Assembly: GCF_030700245.1 (NCBI RefSeq)
Contig: NZ_JAUYZI010000017.1
Coordinates: forward strand, 49,101 to 113,100
From: Methylobacterium amylolyticum
GTDB lineage: Bacteria > Pseudomonadota > Alphaproteobacteria > Rhizobiales > Beijerinckiaceae
Direction: 5' to 3'
DNA length: 64,000 bases
This document shows positions 8,295 through 18,463 of the stretch, in pieces. The position numbers were made by a program, and so were the translations under genes. The notes under the pieces were generated by a model. It worked only from the letters and a program-made list of their open reading frames with translations, did not search any database and had not been told where the DNA came from. Each line of letters opens with the position of its first letter. Positions within the stretch are counted from its first letter, which is position 1.

Positions 8295-9755
8295 ATGCCC
8301 TTCCCACGACGCGTCGACGCCGGGCTCCCCGGCCTGCCGCTGCGCCCCGCGCGCCCCGGGGCCGATCTCCCCGCGGTCCCGGCCGCGCTCTTCGCCGCCC
8401 CTCTGGCCGCCCCTCTGGCCGCCCCTCTCGCCGCCGCCCTGCTCGCCGTCCTGGCCGGGTGCGGCGAGAAGAACGCCTACGTCCCGCCCCCGCCGCCGAC
8501 CGTCTCGGTGGCCCAGCCGCTCGTGCAGCCGGTCACCCGCTATTTCGAGCTGACCGGCAACACCAAGGCCTTCGCCGCCGTCGATCTCGAAGCGCGGGTC
8601 CAGGGCTTCCTGGAGGGCATCACCTACCGGGACGGCTCGGCGGTGACGAAGGGCACGCCGCTCTTCTCGATCCAGCGCAACACCTACCAGGCGCAACTCG
8701 AGCAGGCCCAGGGCGCCCTGGAGGCCCAGGAGGCGGCCCGCACCAACGCCCAGACCGAGTACGGGCGCCAGTCCACCCTGGGGAAGCAGGAATTCGCCTC
8801 GCAGGCCCGCGTGGACGACGCCAAGACGAAGCTCGATCAGGCGACCGCCGCGGTGACGGAGGCGCAGGCCAACCTCGACCTGGCCAAGATCAACCTCGGC
8901 TACACGACGGTGCTCGCGCCCTTCGACGGCATCGTGACCAACCACCTCGCCGATGTCGGCGCGCTGGTGGGCACCGGCGGGCCGACCAAGCTCGCCTCGA
9001 TCGTGCAGCTCAACCCGATCTACGTCTACTTCAACATCAGCGAGCAGCAGGTGCTGGAGGTCAAGCGGAGCCTCGCCGAGCACGGGGCCACGCTCGGCAA
9101 CCTCTCGCAGATCCCGGTCGAGATCGGGCTCCAGAGCGAGACCGGCTACCCGCACCGGGGCAAGCTCGACTACGTGGCGCCGCAGGTCGATCCGGCGACC
9201 GGGACGCTGATGGTCCGGGGGATCTTCGAGAACGGCACCCGGGCGCTGCTGCCCGGCCTGTTCGTGCGCGTGCGCGTGCCGGTGGCCCGCCCGGCCCAGG
9301 GGCTGCTGGTGCGCGACGAGGCAATCGGCACCAACCAGCAGGGCCACTACGTCCTCGTCGTCGGCGCCGACAACGTGGTCGCCCAGCGCCGCGTCACGCC
9401 GGGCCAGCGCCAGGGGCGCTACCGGGTGATCGAGGCCGGCCTCCAGCCCGGCGAGTGGGTGGTGACCGACGGCGTCCAGCGCGCGATCCCGGGGGCGAAG
9501 GTCGCCCCGAACAGGACCGCGCCGGAGCCGGATGCCCCCACCGCGGCGGCGGCGGCCGCGTCGCCCGCCGCCCCGTCCGCGGCCCCGGCGCCCGCCGCCC
9601 CGTCCGCGGCTCCGGCCCCCGCGACTCCGGCCCCCGCGACTCCGACCCCCGCGACCCCGGCGCCTCAGGCCGCCCCCGCGGCGCCGACGGCCGCCCCGGC
9701 GCCGCCGGCCGACCCCCGCCACAGGACGCACGCGAAGCCGGCCGGACAGCACTGA
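8295..9755 (+). CDS. RND efflux periplasmic adaptor lipoprotein
   Basis: The 486-residue product is a membrane fusion protein that links an inner-membrane RND pump to an outer-membrane channel. The N-terminus is a long Ala/Leu-rich signal ending in the lipobox LAGC (near residue 56), so it should be lipid-anchored. The core has an N-terminal barrel/lipoyl segment ([20 protein letters not shown]), a coiled-coil hairpin ([20 protein letters not shown]), the second lipoyl half ([20 protein letters not shown]) and a beta-barrel ([17 protein letters not shown]). The last 60 residues are an Ala/Pro tail. The signal region carries a tandem APLA repeat. It is followed after 40 bp by the pump gene, so the two form an operon. 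Confidence 0.92.
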   Translation: MPFPRRVDAGLPGLPLRPARPGADLPAVPAALFAAPLAAPLAAPLAAALLAVLAGCGEKNAYVPPPPPTVSVAQPLVQPVTRYFELTGNTKAFAAVDLEARVQGFLEGITYRDGSAVTKGTPLFSIQRNTYQAQLEQAQGALEAQEAARTNAQTEYGRQSTLGKQEFASQARVDDAKTKLDQATAAVTEAQANLDLAKINLGYTTVLAPFDGIVTNHLADVGALVGTGGPTKLASIVQLNPIYVYFNISEQQVLEVKRSLAEHGATLGNLSQIPVEIGLQSETGYPHRGKLDYVAPQVDPATGTLMVRGIFENGTRALLPGLFVRVRVPVARPAQGLLVRDEAIGTNQQGHYVLVVGADNVVAQRRVTPGQRQGRYRVIEAGLQPGEWVVTDGVQRAIPGAKVAPNRTAPEPDAPTAAAAAASPAAPSAAPAPAAPSAAPAPATPAPATPTPATPAPQAAPAAPTAAPAPPADPRHRTHAKPAGQH

Positions 9756-9795
9756 GCCCGCCTCGCCCCGCCGCGCCCGAACCTCCAGGCCCGCC

Positions 9796-12700
9796 ATGAT
9801 CTCGCGCTTCTTCATCGAGCGGCCCGTCCTGGCCAACGTGCTCGCGCTCGTCATGGTGCTGATCGGCGCCGTGGCGCTGTACGGCCTGCCGGTGGCGCAG
9901 TACCCGAACGTCGTGCCGCCGACCGTGCAGGTCACGACCCGCTATCCGGGCGCCAGCGCGCGCACCGTCATCGACACCGTCGCCCTGCCGATCGAGCAGC
10001 AGGTCAACGGCGTCGAGAACATGCTCTACATGCAGTCGACGAGCGCCAGCGACGGCACCTACACCCTCACGGTCACCTTCGCGATCGGCACCGACGGCGA
10101 CCAGGCGCAGGTGCTGGTCCAGAACCGCGTCGCCATCGCGATGTCCTCGCTGCCGCAGGCGGTGCAGGTCCAGGGCGTGACCACGCAGAAGAAGTCGACC
10201 GCGATCCTGCAATTCGTGACGCTGTCCTCGCCGGACTCGCGCTACGACAGCCTGTTCCTGTCGAACTTCGCGGTCATCAACATCCAGAACGAGCTCGCCC
10301 GGCTGAACGGCGTCGGCAACGTCAACGTGTTCGGCGCCGGGCAGTACGCGATGCGGATCTGGCTCGACCCGGACCTGTTGCAGGCGCGCGGGCTCACGCC
10401 CTCGGACGTGATCAACATCGTCCAGCAGCAGAGCCAGGAGGTCACCGCGGGCGCGGTCGGCATGCCGCCGGTGCCGAAGGGGCAGGCGTTCCAGTACACG
10501 CTCAACGTCAACGGCCGGCTCAACGACCCGTCGGAGTTCGAGCGGATCATCGTCAAGGCCGAGGGGCAGGACGGCGGCCGGATCACGCGGCTGTCCGACG
10601 TCGGCCGGGTCGAGCTCGGCGCGCAGACCTACAGCCAGTCCTTCACCCTGAACGGCCGGCCGGCGGCGGGCATCGGCATCTACCAGTTGCCGGAGGCGAA
10701 CGCGATCTCGGTGGCCGAGGAGGTCCGCGCGCGCATGGCGGAGCTCGCCAAGAGCTTCCCCGAGGGCCTCGTCTACACCGTCCCGTTCGACACCACGGAG
10801 TTCGTGCAGGCCTCGATCCACGAGGTCTACATGACCCTGTTCGAGGCGGCGATCCTGGTGCTGATCGTGATCCTCGTCTTCCTCCAGGACTGGCGGGCGA
10901 TGCTGGTGCCGGCCACCACCGTGCCGGTGACGATCATCGGCGCCTTCGCGGCGATGGCCGCCCTCGGCTTCACCGTGAACCTCTCGACGCTGTTCGCGAT
11001 CGTGCTCGCCATCGGCATCGTGGTCGACGACGCGATCGTGATCGTCGAGGGCGTGGCCCACCACATCGAGCGCGGCCTCAGCCCGCGGGCGGCGGCCGAG
11101 AAGGCGATGGAGGAATTGTTCGGGCCGATCATCGGCATCACCCTGGTCCTGATGTCGGTGTTCATCCCCGCCGCCTTCCTGCCGGGCCTGACCGGGCAGC
11201 TCTACAAGCAGTTCGCCCTGGTGATCGCCGCCACCGCCCTGATCAGCGCGATCAACGCCGCCACCCTGAAGCCGACGCAGTGCGCCCTGTGGCTGCGCCG
11301 GCCGGTGCCGCCGGAGAAGCGCAACGTCTTCTACCGCGGCTTCAACCGGGTCTACGACGCGGCCGAGCGGCTCTACGCCCGGCTGATCGCCCGGATGGTC
11401 CACGTCAGCGGCCTGATGGTGGGCGTCGCGCTGGTGCTGATCGGCCTCGCCGGCTGGGGGCTGACCCGCCTGCCGACCGCCTTCCTGCCCACCGAGGACC
11501 AGGGCTACGTGCTGATCGGTGCGCAGCTCCCCGACGGCGCCTCGAAGGAGCGCACCGACGCGGTGCTCCAGCGGATCGTCGCGATGGCCAAGGCCACGCC
11601 GGGGGTCGACAACGTGCTGGCGATCAGCGGCATCTCGGTCCTCGACAACAGCGCGACGCTGCCCAATGCCGGCGTCGCCTACGTGGTGCTCAAGAACTGG
11701 GACCAGCGCAGCGCGTCGAACGGCGAGGATCTGCGCAGCCTCTACAACCGCTTCAACCAGAGCCTCAAGGCCATCGAGGAGGCCGACACCTACGTGCTGG
11801 TGCCGCCGCCGATCCAGGGCATCGGCAACGCCAGCGGCTTCACCATGCAGATCGAGCTGCGCAACGGCGATTTCGACTACCCGCTGCTCGAGAGCCTCGC
11901 CCGCACCATCGTGGCCAACGGCAACGCCCAGTCCGGCCTCCAGCGGCTCGACACCTCGTTCCGCTCCGGCGTGCCGCAGCTCTCGGTCGTCATCGACCGC
12001 ATCAAGGCCGAGGCGCTCGGCGTGACCGTGGGGCAGGTGTTCTCGACGCTCTCGGACTACGTCGGCTCGTCCTACGTGACGCAGTTCAACAAGTTCGGCC
12101 GTACCTTCCAGGTCTACGTGCAGGCGGCGTCCGACTTCCGGGTGCGCCCGCAGGACATCGAGAACCTGATGGTCAAGGCGGGCAACGGCACCATGGTGCC
12201 GCTCGGCACGCTGGTCGACATCAAGAGCGCGGTCGGCCCGTCGCTGATCAGCCTCTACAACCTCTACCCGACGGCCACGATCGTCGGCGGGCCGGCGCCC
12301 GGCTTCAGCTCGGGGCAGGCGCTGGACCTGATGCAGCAGATCGCCGCCAAGGTGCTGCCGCCCGGCACCGGCTACGACTGGACGGCGATGTCCTACCAGG
12401 AGAAGGCGGTCGGCACGCAGATCTACCTCGTGTTCGCGCTGGCGATCGTGCTGGTCTACTTCGTGCTCGCCGGCCAGTACGAGAGCTGGATCCTGCCGCT
12501 GGCGGTGCTGCTCGGCGTGCCGCTGGCGCTGCTCGGCACGGTCTCCGCCCTGCTGGCGCTCGGGGTGGCCAACAACCTCTACACGCAGATCGGCCTGATC
12601 CTGCTCATCGCCCTGGCGAGCAAGAACGCGATCCTGATCGTCGAGGTGGCCCGCGAGCGGCGGGCGGAGGGCATGGCGATCCTCGACGCGGCGGTCGAGG

Positions 12701-12990
12701 CGGCGCGCCTGCGCTTCCGCCCGATCCTGATGACCTCCTTCGCCTTCATCCTCGGCGTGCTGCCGCTGGTGACCGCCTCGGGCGCGGGGGCGGCGGCGCG
12801 CAAGTCGATCGGCATCGCGGTGTTCAGCGGCATGCTCGCCTCGACCTGCCTGGCCGTGCTGTTCGTGCCCTCGTTCTACGTGGTGCTCCAGCGGCTGGAG
12901 GAGTGGCGCTCGGGCCGGAACCGGGCCGCCGGGTCACCGTCGGCCGGGTCGCCGTCGGCCGAGTCGTCCTCCGCCGCGGGCCCCGCCTGA
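9796..12990 (+). CDS. RND multidrug efflux permease, HAE1 family
   Basis: The 1064-residue product is a proton-driven inner-membrane exporter of the AcrB type. It begins [20 protein letters not shown], the standard RND start. Twelve membrane spans and two large periplasmic loops follow the usual plan. The proton-relay Asp pair is in [13 protein letters not shown] (near residue 415) and the partner Lys is in [11 protein letters not shown] (near residue 940). FERPxF-like and QxNG motifs ([13 protein letters not shown]) are present. The length is normal for the family. It follows the adaptor directly and precedes a MarR regulator. No outer-membrane channel gene is next to it, so a shared channel from elsewhere is probably used. 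Confidence 0.95.
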   Translation: MISRFFIERPVLANVLALVMVLIGAVALYGLPVAQYPNVVPPTVQVTTRYPGASARTVIDTVALPIEQQVNGVENMLYMQSTSASDGTYTLTVTFAIGTDGDQAQVLVQNRVAIAMSSLPQAVQVQGVTTQKKSTAILQFVTLSSPDSRYDSLFLSNFAVINIQNELARLNGVGNVNVFGAGQYAMRIWLDPDLLQARGLTPSDVINIVQQQSQEVTAGAVGMPPVPKGQAFQYTLNVNGRLNDPSEFERIIVKAEGQDGGRITRLSDVGRVELGAQTYSQSFTLNGRPAAGIGIYQLPEANAISVAEEVRARMAELAKSFPEGLVYTVPFDTTEFVQASIHEVYMTLFEAAILVLIVILVFLQDWRAMLVPATTVPVTIIGAFAAMAALGFTVNLSTLFAIVLAIGIVVDDAIVIVEGVAHHIERGLSPRAAAEKAMEELFGPIIGITLVLMSVFIPAAFLPGLTGQLYKQFALVIAATALISAINAATLKPTQCALWLRRPVPPEKRNVFYRGFNRVYDAAERLYARLIARMVHVSGLMVGVALVLIGLAGWGLTRLPTAFLPTEDQGYVLIGAQLPDGASKERTDAVLQRIVAMAKATPGVDNVLAISGISVLDNSATLPNAGVAYVVLKNWDQRSASNGEDLRSLYNRFNQSLKAIEEADTYVLVPPPIQGIGNASGFTMQIELRNGDFDYPLLESLARTIVANGNAQSGLQRLDTSFRSGVPQLSVVIDRIKAEALGVTVGQVFSTLSDYVGSSYVTQFNKFGRTFQVYVQAASDFRVRPQDIENLMVKAGNGTMVPLGTLVDIKSAVGPSLISLYNLYPTATIVGGPAPGFSSGQALDLMQQIAAKVLPPGTGYDWTAMSYQEKAVGTQIYLVFALAIVLVYFVLAGQYESWILPLAVLLGVPLALLGTVSALLALGVANNLYTQIGLILLIALASKNAILIVEVARERRAEGMAILDAAVEAARLRFRPILMTSFAFILGVLPLVTASGAGAAARKSIGIAVFSGMLASTCLAVLFVPSFYVVLQRLEEWRSGRNRAAGSPSAGSPSAESSSAAGPA

Positions 12991-13060
12991 CCGCACGCCG
13001 CGCCTGACCGCGCGAGGCGGCACTCCGGCCCGGGATCGGCCCGCCCGACCCCGTTGATCG

Positions 13061-13095
13061 ATCATGAGCTGCCATATAGTATGGCGCCTCATGAT
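13061..13095. promoter_or_regulatory. 35-bp palindrome over the marR start, probable MarR operator
   Basis: Two nested inverted repeats share one centre at 13078. The outer arms are atcatgag (13061-13068) and ctcatgat (13088-13095). The inner arms are gccata (13071-13076) and tatggc (13080-13085). Fourteen of seventeen positions on each side pair. The site covers the region up to and including the probable start codon at 13091, the usual place for an autoregulatory MarR-type operator. No second copy was found before the pump genes. Confidence 0.65.
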
Positions 13096-13609
13096 TGCGC
13101 TCGCCCAGAAATACGACGCGCTGCTGGCCCGATCGGGCGAGCAGCCGCGGGGCGTCGCCGAGGGCATGCGCACCTGTTTCGAGGTGCTCTCGCTGGCCGC
13201 GGCCATCGACCGGGACTGCGCCGCGCGCCTGGGCGAGCACGATCTGTCGGAAGGGAAGTTCGTCCTCCTGGTCCTGCTCGACGAGGCCCGGGACGGCCTG
13301 TCGCCGCATGAGCTGGCCGCGCGGGCGGGCGTGACGCGCGGCACCGTCACCGGGCTGCTCGACGGGCTGGTGCGATCGGGGCTCGTCCGGCGCATCGCGA
13401 ACGCCGTCGACCGGCGCACGCTGACGGTGCGGCCGACCGCCAGCGGCACCGCGCTGACGCGGCAGCTCGTGGGCGCGCATGGCCGCTGGATCGGCGCGCT
13501 GTTCTCCGACCTGTCGGCGGCCGATCGCGACGCGCTGCGGAGCCTGCTCGCCAAGGTCTTCGCCCGCACCGGCGCCGGGACGCGGAGGGCGGTGCCGGAT
13601 GACGCGTGA
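13091..13609 (+). CDS. MarR family transcriptional regulator
   Basis: The 172-residue product begins MIALAQKYDALLARSGEQPR and has the MarR winged-helix layout. The recognition region is SPHELAARAGVTRGTVTGLL and the wing is RRIANAVDRRTLTVRPT, with the family's conserved D-R-R. Such proteins bind palindromes as dimers and usually release DNA on binding a small aromatic or toxic ligand. ATG 13091 is preferred; an ATG at 13064 in the same frame would add nine residues and lies inside the palindrome. Its place behind an RND pump suggests control of that pump and of itself. The gene overlaps the next one by 11 bp. Confidence 0.88.
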   Translation: MIALAQKYDALLARSGEQPRGVAEGMRTCFEVLSLAAAIDRDCAARLGEHDLSEGKFVLLVLLDEARDGLSPHELAARAGVTRGTVTGLLDGLVRSGLVRRIANAVDRRTLTVRPTASGTALTRQLVGAHGRWIGALFSDLSAADRDALRSLLAKVFARTGAGTRRAVPDDA

Positions 13610-14363
13610 GCGCGAAGGCCGCCGCGCGGCGATCGATGCCGGCGCGATCGAGACCCGCACGCTCGCCGAGATCCTGGCGGTCGACTTCGGCACCTTGCTC
13701 GGGCAGGTCGTCCCCGCCCAGGCCGGCCTGGGCGATGGCGACCTCGTGCGGCTCGGCGCTCTCGGCATCTCGGCCCGCATGGCCGCCGTCGGGCGGATCC
13801 TGCTGGACCGGCTCGGGCCGCGAGCGATCGATGCGCTGGGCCGGCACCGGAGCGACACGGTGCGCGGCTGGGCGTGCTTCATGATCGGCGCCCGGGACTT
13901 GCCGTTGCCCGATCGGCTGGCGGCGATCCGTCCGTATGCCGACGACGACCATTTCGGCGTCCGGGAATGGGCGTGGCTCGCGGTCCGCCCCGCGGTCGCC
14001 GCCCGGATCGATGCGGCGATGCCGCTGCTCGGCGACTGGACGGCCGACCCGTCCGACCGCGTCCGCCGCTTCGCCTCCGAGGCGACCCGGCCGCGGGGCG
14101 TCTGGTGCGCGCACATCGCGGCCCTGAAGGCCGATCCGTCGCCGGGCCTCCCGCTGCTCGAACCCCTCCGCGCCGATCCATCCGCCTATGTCCAGGATTC
14201 GGTCGGGAACTGGCTCAACGACGCCGCGAAATCGCGGCCGGACTGGGTGCGCGGCCTCGTCGCGGCGTGGTGCGCGGGCGATCCGCCGCCCTCGACGAGA
14301 CGGATCGCCCGGCGCGCGCTGCGCTCGATCGACGGATCCACCGCCGAGAAAGCGCGGACCTGA
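13599..14363 (+). CDS. DNA alkylation repair protein, AlkD-like HEAT-repeat family
   Basis: The 254-residue product is built of helical HEAT-like repeats and resembles AlkD-type glycosylases that remove alkylated bases. Typical pieces are WACFMIGARDLPLPDRLAAI, DDHFGVREWAWLAVRP and DPSDRVRRFASEATRPRGVW, where acidic and tryptophan residues line the DNA-binding groove. The start overlaps the marR stop by 11 bp and has cggagg upstream, so translation is coupled. Co-expression with an efflux regulator fits a toxic-compound stress response, but that link is inferred from position only. Confidence 0.82.
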   Translation: MTREREGRRAAIDAGAIETRTLAEILAVDFGTLLGQVVPAQAGLGDGDLVRLGALGISARMAAVGRILLDRLGPRAIDALGRHRSDTVRGWACFMIGARDLPLPDRLAAIRPYADDDHFGVREWAWLAVRPAVAARIDAAMPLLGDWTADPSDRVRRFASEATRPRGVWCAHIAALKADPSPGLPLLEPLRADPSAYVQDSVGNWLNDAAKSRPDWVRGLVAAWCAGDPPPSTRRIARRALRSIDGSTAEKART

Positions 14364-14861
14364 CGCCCATGCGCCGCGAACGCGATGTGCCGGAACCCGC
14401 CCGACCGCCTCTCGAAGCCGGCGCACGCGCGGCGTCGCTCGCGGGCGTCGGCGGAGGACGGGGTGCCGTGACGGGCCCGGCATCGAACCGATCCCGCTCG
14501 GCGACGCCGGTCCCGGGATCGTGGACGGCACCGAGCAGCGTCGCGGGACCGGCGACAGGCGGAGCCGAGCATCCGGCCCGACGCGCGCGGTAGTCGGTGT
14601 TCGACGGAGCGGTGACCTGCGCGGCTTCACCGTCGCATCGAAGAGACGAAGCGAGGGCGTTCACACGCTCAGAGCGAGCGAGACTGAAAACGTCGGGCGA
14701 ATGGAGCGGCCGCTCAACCCAGCCCTCATGCCGTGCCGGGTCGTCCAGATCGTCCACATCACCGGAGCTTCAGAGCGGCGACCGTTCGGGTTGGAGTCGA
14801 ATTGTGGGTTCCCGCGGGCGCGGTGTCGTGATTCTCTGGGCGGCTTTCGCAGGAGAGCCGG
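14364..14861. other. gene-free stretch before the IS630 remnant
   Basis: About 500 bp without a convincing gene on either strand. The last 60 bp before 14862 is probably the 5' flank of the broken insertion sequence. No terminator with a T-run was found after the alkylation-repair gene. Confidence 0.4.
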
Positions 14862-15158
14862 ATGCCCTCAGCCCTGTCGATCGATCTGCGTGAGCGCGTG
14901 GTGGCTGCGATCGAGGTGGGGACCTCGCGGCGTGCGGCGGCCAAGCGCTTCGGGGTGGGCGCCGCCAGTGCGATCCGCTGGCACGAGAAGGTCCGGGAGG
15001 GAGGGCGTATCGCGCCCAGGCCGATGGGCGGCGACCAGCGCTCACGGGCGATCGGCGAGGCCGACGGCCCCGGCAGGCGCCTCAGCCAACCGACCGCTCA
15101 GACCCGTCCACGGAGCGAGTCGATCGGGCGCAGCTCTGTGTTTGTATTCCTAGATTAA
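14862..15158 (+). pseudogene. IS630 family transposase, N-terminal remnant
   Basis: The first 65 or so residues match the DNA-binding head of IS630-type transposases: MPSALSIDLRERVVAAIEVG, then SRRAAAKRFGVGAASAIRWH and GGRIAPRPMGGDQRS. After residue 65 (about 15057) the reading turns into unrelated Pro/Arg-rich sequence and stops at 15158, so the catalytic DDE domain is missing. The element is dead. It sits at the border between the efflux genes and the EPS locus and may mark an old rearrangement. Confidence 0.82.
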
Positions 15159-15207
15159 AATCTAATTCGAAACCTCAGATGCCGCACCTTTTCAACGCGG
15201 TCCCGGG

Positions 15208-15996
15208 TCAATCGCTGGAGAAATACTTGTTTGTCAGGTAAGCCACTTCGGTTCGATTCTTCGCCTTTAATTTCTTCATGATATTGCGCACATGAACCTT
15301 CACCGTGCTCTCGCACATGTTCAGCTCGTAGGCGATGATCTTGTTCGGCGTCCCCTTGCGCAAGGCCCGTGCGACACTCAACTGACGCGGAGAGAAAAAT
15401 TCATCCTGCGCAGGCTCTTCGGTGACCTGGACGGCCGGTTTGACCAGAGCATTGAGCATGCAATTGGCCGGCATGTAGGTTCCGCCGGCGCTGATCAGGC
15501 GCAAAGCCTGGACAACGACGTTGAGCGAACTCGTCGTCGGTATGTAGCCGCGAACGCCGAGCTGAAAAACTTTCAAGATATACGTCGCATTCTCACTGTC
15601 GGCCATGACAATGATGGATACGCTGCCGATCCGCGTCCGAAGGGTATGGATATCGCGCTTGATCTGCTCCAGCTCTGAATTGTGCAAATGGCAATCGGCA
15701 TACGAGAGCACGATCGTCGACGTTTCCGGGACGACGGTGGCCGATAAGACATGCTCAACACTGGGATAAACCAAAAACTTCGAAGTTCTGTCCGCCGACT
15801 GAAGTGACGCGATGACGCACTGGCCGATGAGAGGTCGGCGATCGATCAATATGGTCGTGCCCGCATCGTTGTCCGCCGACACGGGGGCTTCTTGACGTGT
15901 CACGTCGTTCGAAGCGTCGTCTGATCTTGAGCGAGCATCTAAGATATACTTGCTGTCCGGCAAAATACGTCCGCTCGCCTGCAACCCGTTCATCAT
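15208..15996 (-). CDS. LuxR/NarL-type response regulator with atypical receiver
   Basis: The 262-residue product has an N-terminal receiver-like domain (about residues 50-165) and a C-terminal LuxR helix-turn-helix (FFSPRQLSVARALRKGTPNK to STVKVHVRNIMKKLKAKNRT). ATG 15996 is chosen because cggagggg lies about 10 bp upstream. The receiver lacks the usual chemistry: the phospho-Asp region reads TIVLSYADCHL, the Thr/Ser region reads IIVMADSEN, and the conserved Lys position is in GYIPTTS. It may therefore act without phosphorylation. Its place at the edge of the EPS locus suggests that it controls EPS genes. The gene is less GC-rich than its neighbours. Confidence 0.85.
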   Translation of the reverse strand: MMNGLQASGRILPDSKYILDARSRSDDASNDVTRQEAPVSADNDAGTTILIDRRPLIGQCVIASLQSADRTSKFLVYPSVEHVLSATVVPETSTIVLSYADCHLHNSELEQIKRDIHTLRTRIGSVSIIVMADSENATYILKVFQLGVRGYIPTTSSLNVVVQALRLISAGGTYMPANCMLNALVKPAVQVTEEPAQDEFFSPRQLSVARALRKGTPNKIIAYELNMCESTVKVHVRNIMKKLKAKNRTEVAYLTNKYFSSD

Positions 15997-16122
15997 TAGA
16001 CGACACCCCTCCGTCGATCGTGACGCGGCGTTGGATCGGTTGTGCACCCCGTTACTAATTTGGGTTAATTACTGGCTAGGTCCACTGTCCTGCCGCCGCC
16101 CACCAGCAAGGGAGGTATTTTG

Positions 16123-16137
16123 TTAACCAAAAATTAA
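16123..16137. promoter_or_regulatory. CtrA-type box TTAA-N7-TTAA
   Basis: The sequence TTAACCAAAAATTAA matches the full alphaproteobacterial CtrA consensus TTAA-N7-TTAA exactly. It lies 127 bp upstream of the LuxR-type regulator start (15996) in an AT-rich promoter-like stretch. Further TTAA words occur near 16063 and 16171. CtrA control of surface polysaccharide genes is known in this class; control here is inferred. Confidence 0.5.
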
Positions 16138-16824
16138 CGATTTGCAAAGGGGAGCCGCTACCTCTTTCGGGTTAATCTGTTTGTCGGACACGTCCATCGC
16201 GAAACCAGGCCCGATCGATCTTTGAAATATGCGGGCGTCGGTTCGAGTGCTGTTCTCAATAAATGCCATCATCGAAAAAGTCATTCAACGTCAATGCGGC
16301 GCGCGCTCGCTCAAGTTGCCAACCTCAATGCCGAAAATTGATAGTGCTGGACATGGAAGCTATAGATGGCATCTTGAGGCCTATTTGATGTCTTATTCTC
16401 AGGTGGTGAAGCTGCGGGATATTTCGGGCGGCGAGGCAGGTGAAGCACGCGACGGCGCCCCCCAGGCAACCGCGCGGAACCGGCAGGTGCCACCGCGTGT
16501 CGGCGCCGGGTGACGAGCGCTTCTTCGGTCGATCGCGTCGGAGCCGATCGCACCGCCTATGTCCCGAGGGCGAATGGTGAGGACCCGCGGGCCGGAAGCC
16601 TTCGGCACCCGCCGCTCGCCTCGAAGGACGGCCGGACACGGGACGGCACCGATGGCGCCGCCCGACACGGACCGCTCGACGGTACCATCGGGGTCCTTGC
16701 GGGGACTTCGCACGCGGGGCGCCGCGGTCCACACGACGTGCCGGCGGCACCGGAGGGCATCCTCACGGCGAAGGTCGAGCCCGACGCCCGTACCCGCCCG
16801 CGGGCGTCGCTCGGTCCTACTGTG

Positions 16825-16926
16825 TAGAGCCGTTCCCGATCGCGTTGCCATCGTGCACGGCTCCCAGCCCTTGTTCTGACGCGCGCGCTCGCGCCGAGCC
16901 GGTGTCCACCTCGGCGGAGCGCGCTC
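16825..16926 (+). repeat. dispersed hairpin repeat, copy A
   Basis: This is one of four related copies of an intergenic repeat of about 100 bp. It starts tagagccgttcccgatcgcg and ends in a hairpin. The outer stem pairs gcgcgctc (16883-16890) with gagcgcgc (16917-16924). The inner stem pairs cgccgag (16892-16898) with ctcggcg (16910-16916). The loop is ccggtgtccac. It lies about 130 bp upstream of the sugar transferase gene. Confidence 0.85.
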
Positions 16927-17056
16927 CAGCAGATCCTGGTCTTGTTCGCCCATGCATATCGACGGATCCCATCTCAGGAGTACTCAATTTAGCTGAATTT
17001 ACTGGTCGGTGCCGCGATCGACACTTGAAGGCGACCCAGCGTTCAGACAAGCGGCC

Positions 17057-18463
17057 ATGACCCAGGAACTCACCGCCCCGCATCCGATCGTGGTCTTCTC
17101 GAACACGTCGAGGACGATCTCCTACGATCATCTCGGACTCTGCGCGATGGCCCTCGACATCGCGACGCTGATGCTCGGGGGGGCGCTCTGCCTCGGCCTG
17201 GCCGGTCCGGACGGCGCGGTGCCGGACGCAACGGTCGTCCAGATCTCCGCCATGTCGGTCCTCGGGAGCGTGCTGCTGATCGGCATGGTCGCAGCCGGCT
17301 TCTACCGACCGGATGCGGCCATGAGACCGTCCGGGCCCGCCTGGCGGATCCTGCTCCTCTGGGCGGCGGCGGCGGCGCTTCTGTGGTGCGCCCGTCGAGG
17401 GCTCGGGCTGATCGAGGGTATCGACCCGTCCGCGCTGATCGCGTTTGCCGCGACGGGCTCGGCGGCTCTGACGGCACAGCGCTTCGCGTTCGCCCGTCTC
17501 GCGTTTCACGCCATCCGGAAGGGCCGGATCCGCCCGCGTGCCATCGTCACGATATCCGCAGGCCCCCTCGATCGCGATTTCGGGCCCTGCTCCCAGGTGA
17601 CCGGGATCACGATCGACTCCCTGCGCGACATGGATCCGGCCACGCGGGACTACGTCGTCGAGCGCGTTCGGAAGATCCGACCGGACGAGATCCGCATCGT
17701 CGATCGTGAGATCGCCGCCATCGATTGCAGCGACCTGTTACGTGCGCTCCGCAACGTCCCGTGCACGGTGCGCCTGGAGGCCGATCAGACGCTGGCGCGG
17801 CTGCTGCGCTACCCCGTTAGCCACGTCGGGGGCTCCTACGCGTTCGAGCTGCAGCGCGCGCCGCTCACCGTCGGTGACCGGGCCCTGAAGCGCGCCTTCG
17901 ACTTGGCCGTGGGTGCCGCGCTCTGCCTGTGCGCGGCGCCGCTCATGATCCTCGTCGGCATCGCCGTGCGGCTCACCTCGCCGGGGCCGGCGATCTTCCG
18001 GCAGACCCGGAACGGGATCGATGGCAAGCCCTTCGAGATCTACAAGTTCAGAACGATGACCGTCCAGGAGGACGGCGCGTGCGTGGTGCAGGCCAAGCGC
18101 GGCGACCCGCGCGTGACGCCTCTGGGCCGCATGCTGCGCCGGACCAGCCTCGACGAATTGCCCCAGCTCCTCAACGTCCTCAAGGGCGACATGTCGCTCA
18201 TCGGCCCGCGCCCGCACGCGTGTACCCACGACCGGGACTTCGCGCTGCAGATCGCCGACTACGCGATCCGCCAGCACGTCAAGCCCGGAATGACGGGTTG
18301 GGCGCAGGTGAACGGCTTCCGCGGCGAGACGCGGACCGCCGACGCGATCGTCCGCCGCGTCGAATTCGACCTGCGGTACGTCGAGCGGTGGAGCCTGTGG
18401 TTTGATCTGTGGATCTTGCTGCGGACGCTCCACGTCGTGCTCGTCCCGAGGAACGCCTACTGA
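17057..18463 (+). CDS. EPS initiating sugar-phosphate (undecaprenyl-phosphate) transferase
   Basis: The 468-residue membrane protein loads the first sugar phosphate onto undecaprenyl phosphate and so starts EPS repeat-unit assembly. The N-terminal half has several hydrophobic spans, and the C-terminal 190 residues are the bacterial sugar transferase domain. The hallmarks are the membrane hairpin after LKRAFDLAVGAALCLCAAPL, then GPAIFRQTRNGIDGKPFEIY, KFRTM, RRTSLDELPQLLNVLKGDMS, IGPRP and KPGMTGWAQVNG. This is the ExoY/WbaP/CpsE-type polyprenyl glycosylphosphotransferase plan. ATG 17057 keeps the first span near the N-terminus. Which sugar it transfers cannot be read. Confidence 0.92.
   Translation: MTQELTAPHPIVVFSNTSRTISYDHLGLCAMALDIATLMLGGALCLGLAGPDGAVPDATVVQISAMSVLGSVLLIGMVAAGFYRPDAAMRPSGPAWRILLLWAAAAALLWCARRGLGLIEGIDPSALIAFAATGSAALTAQRFAFARLAFHAIRKGRIRPRAIVTISAGPLDRDFGPCSQVTGITIDSLRDMDPATRDYVVERVRKIRPDEIRIVDREIAAIDCSDLLRALRNVPCTVRLEADQTLARLLRYPVSHVGGSYAFELQRAPLTVGDRALKRAFDLAVGAALCLCAAPLMILVGIAVRLTSPGPAIFRQTRNGIDGKPFEIYKFRTMTVQEDGACVVQAKRGDPRVTPLGRMLRRTSLDELPQLLNVLKGDMSLIGPRPHACTHDRDFALQIADYAIRQHVKPGMTGWAQVNGFRGETRTADAIVRRVEFDLRYVERWSLWFDLWILLRTLHVVLVPRNAY

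Larger units (their letters stand above)
15997..17056. promoter_or_regulatory. 1-kb regulatory region between the LuxR regulator and the EPS initiating transferase
   Basis: The part at 16020-16420 is clearly AT-richer than the rest and holds several TTAA words and a CtrA-like box (16123-16137). The part at 16430-16820 is GC-rich with no credible gene. The part at 16825-16930 is a dispersed repeat. A short reading frame at 16229-16513 lacks a ribosome binding site and is not called. Confidence 0.5.

Noticed and set aside
14862..15158. A functional small HTH protein in place of the IS630 fragment
   Set aside because: The N-terminus is a standard IS630 head and the sequence after residue 65 is not protein-like, so a remnant is simpler.
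16229..16513. A 94-residue plus-strand frame upstream of the EPS genes
   Set aside because: There is no ribosome binding site, the composition changes sharply halfway, and it overlaps the regulatory region.
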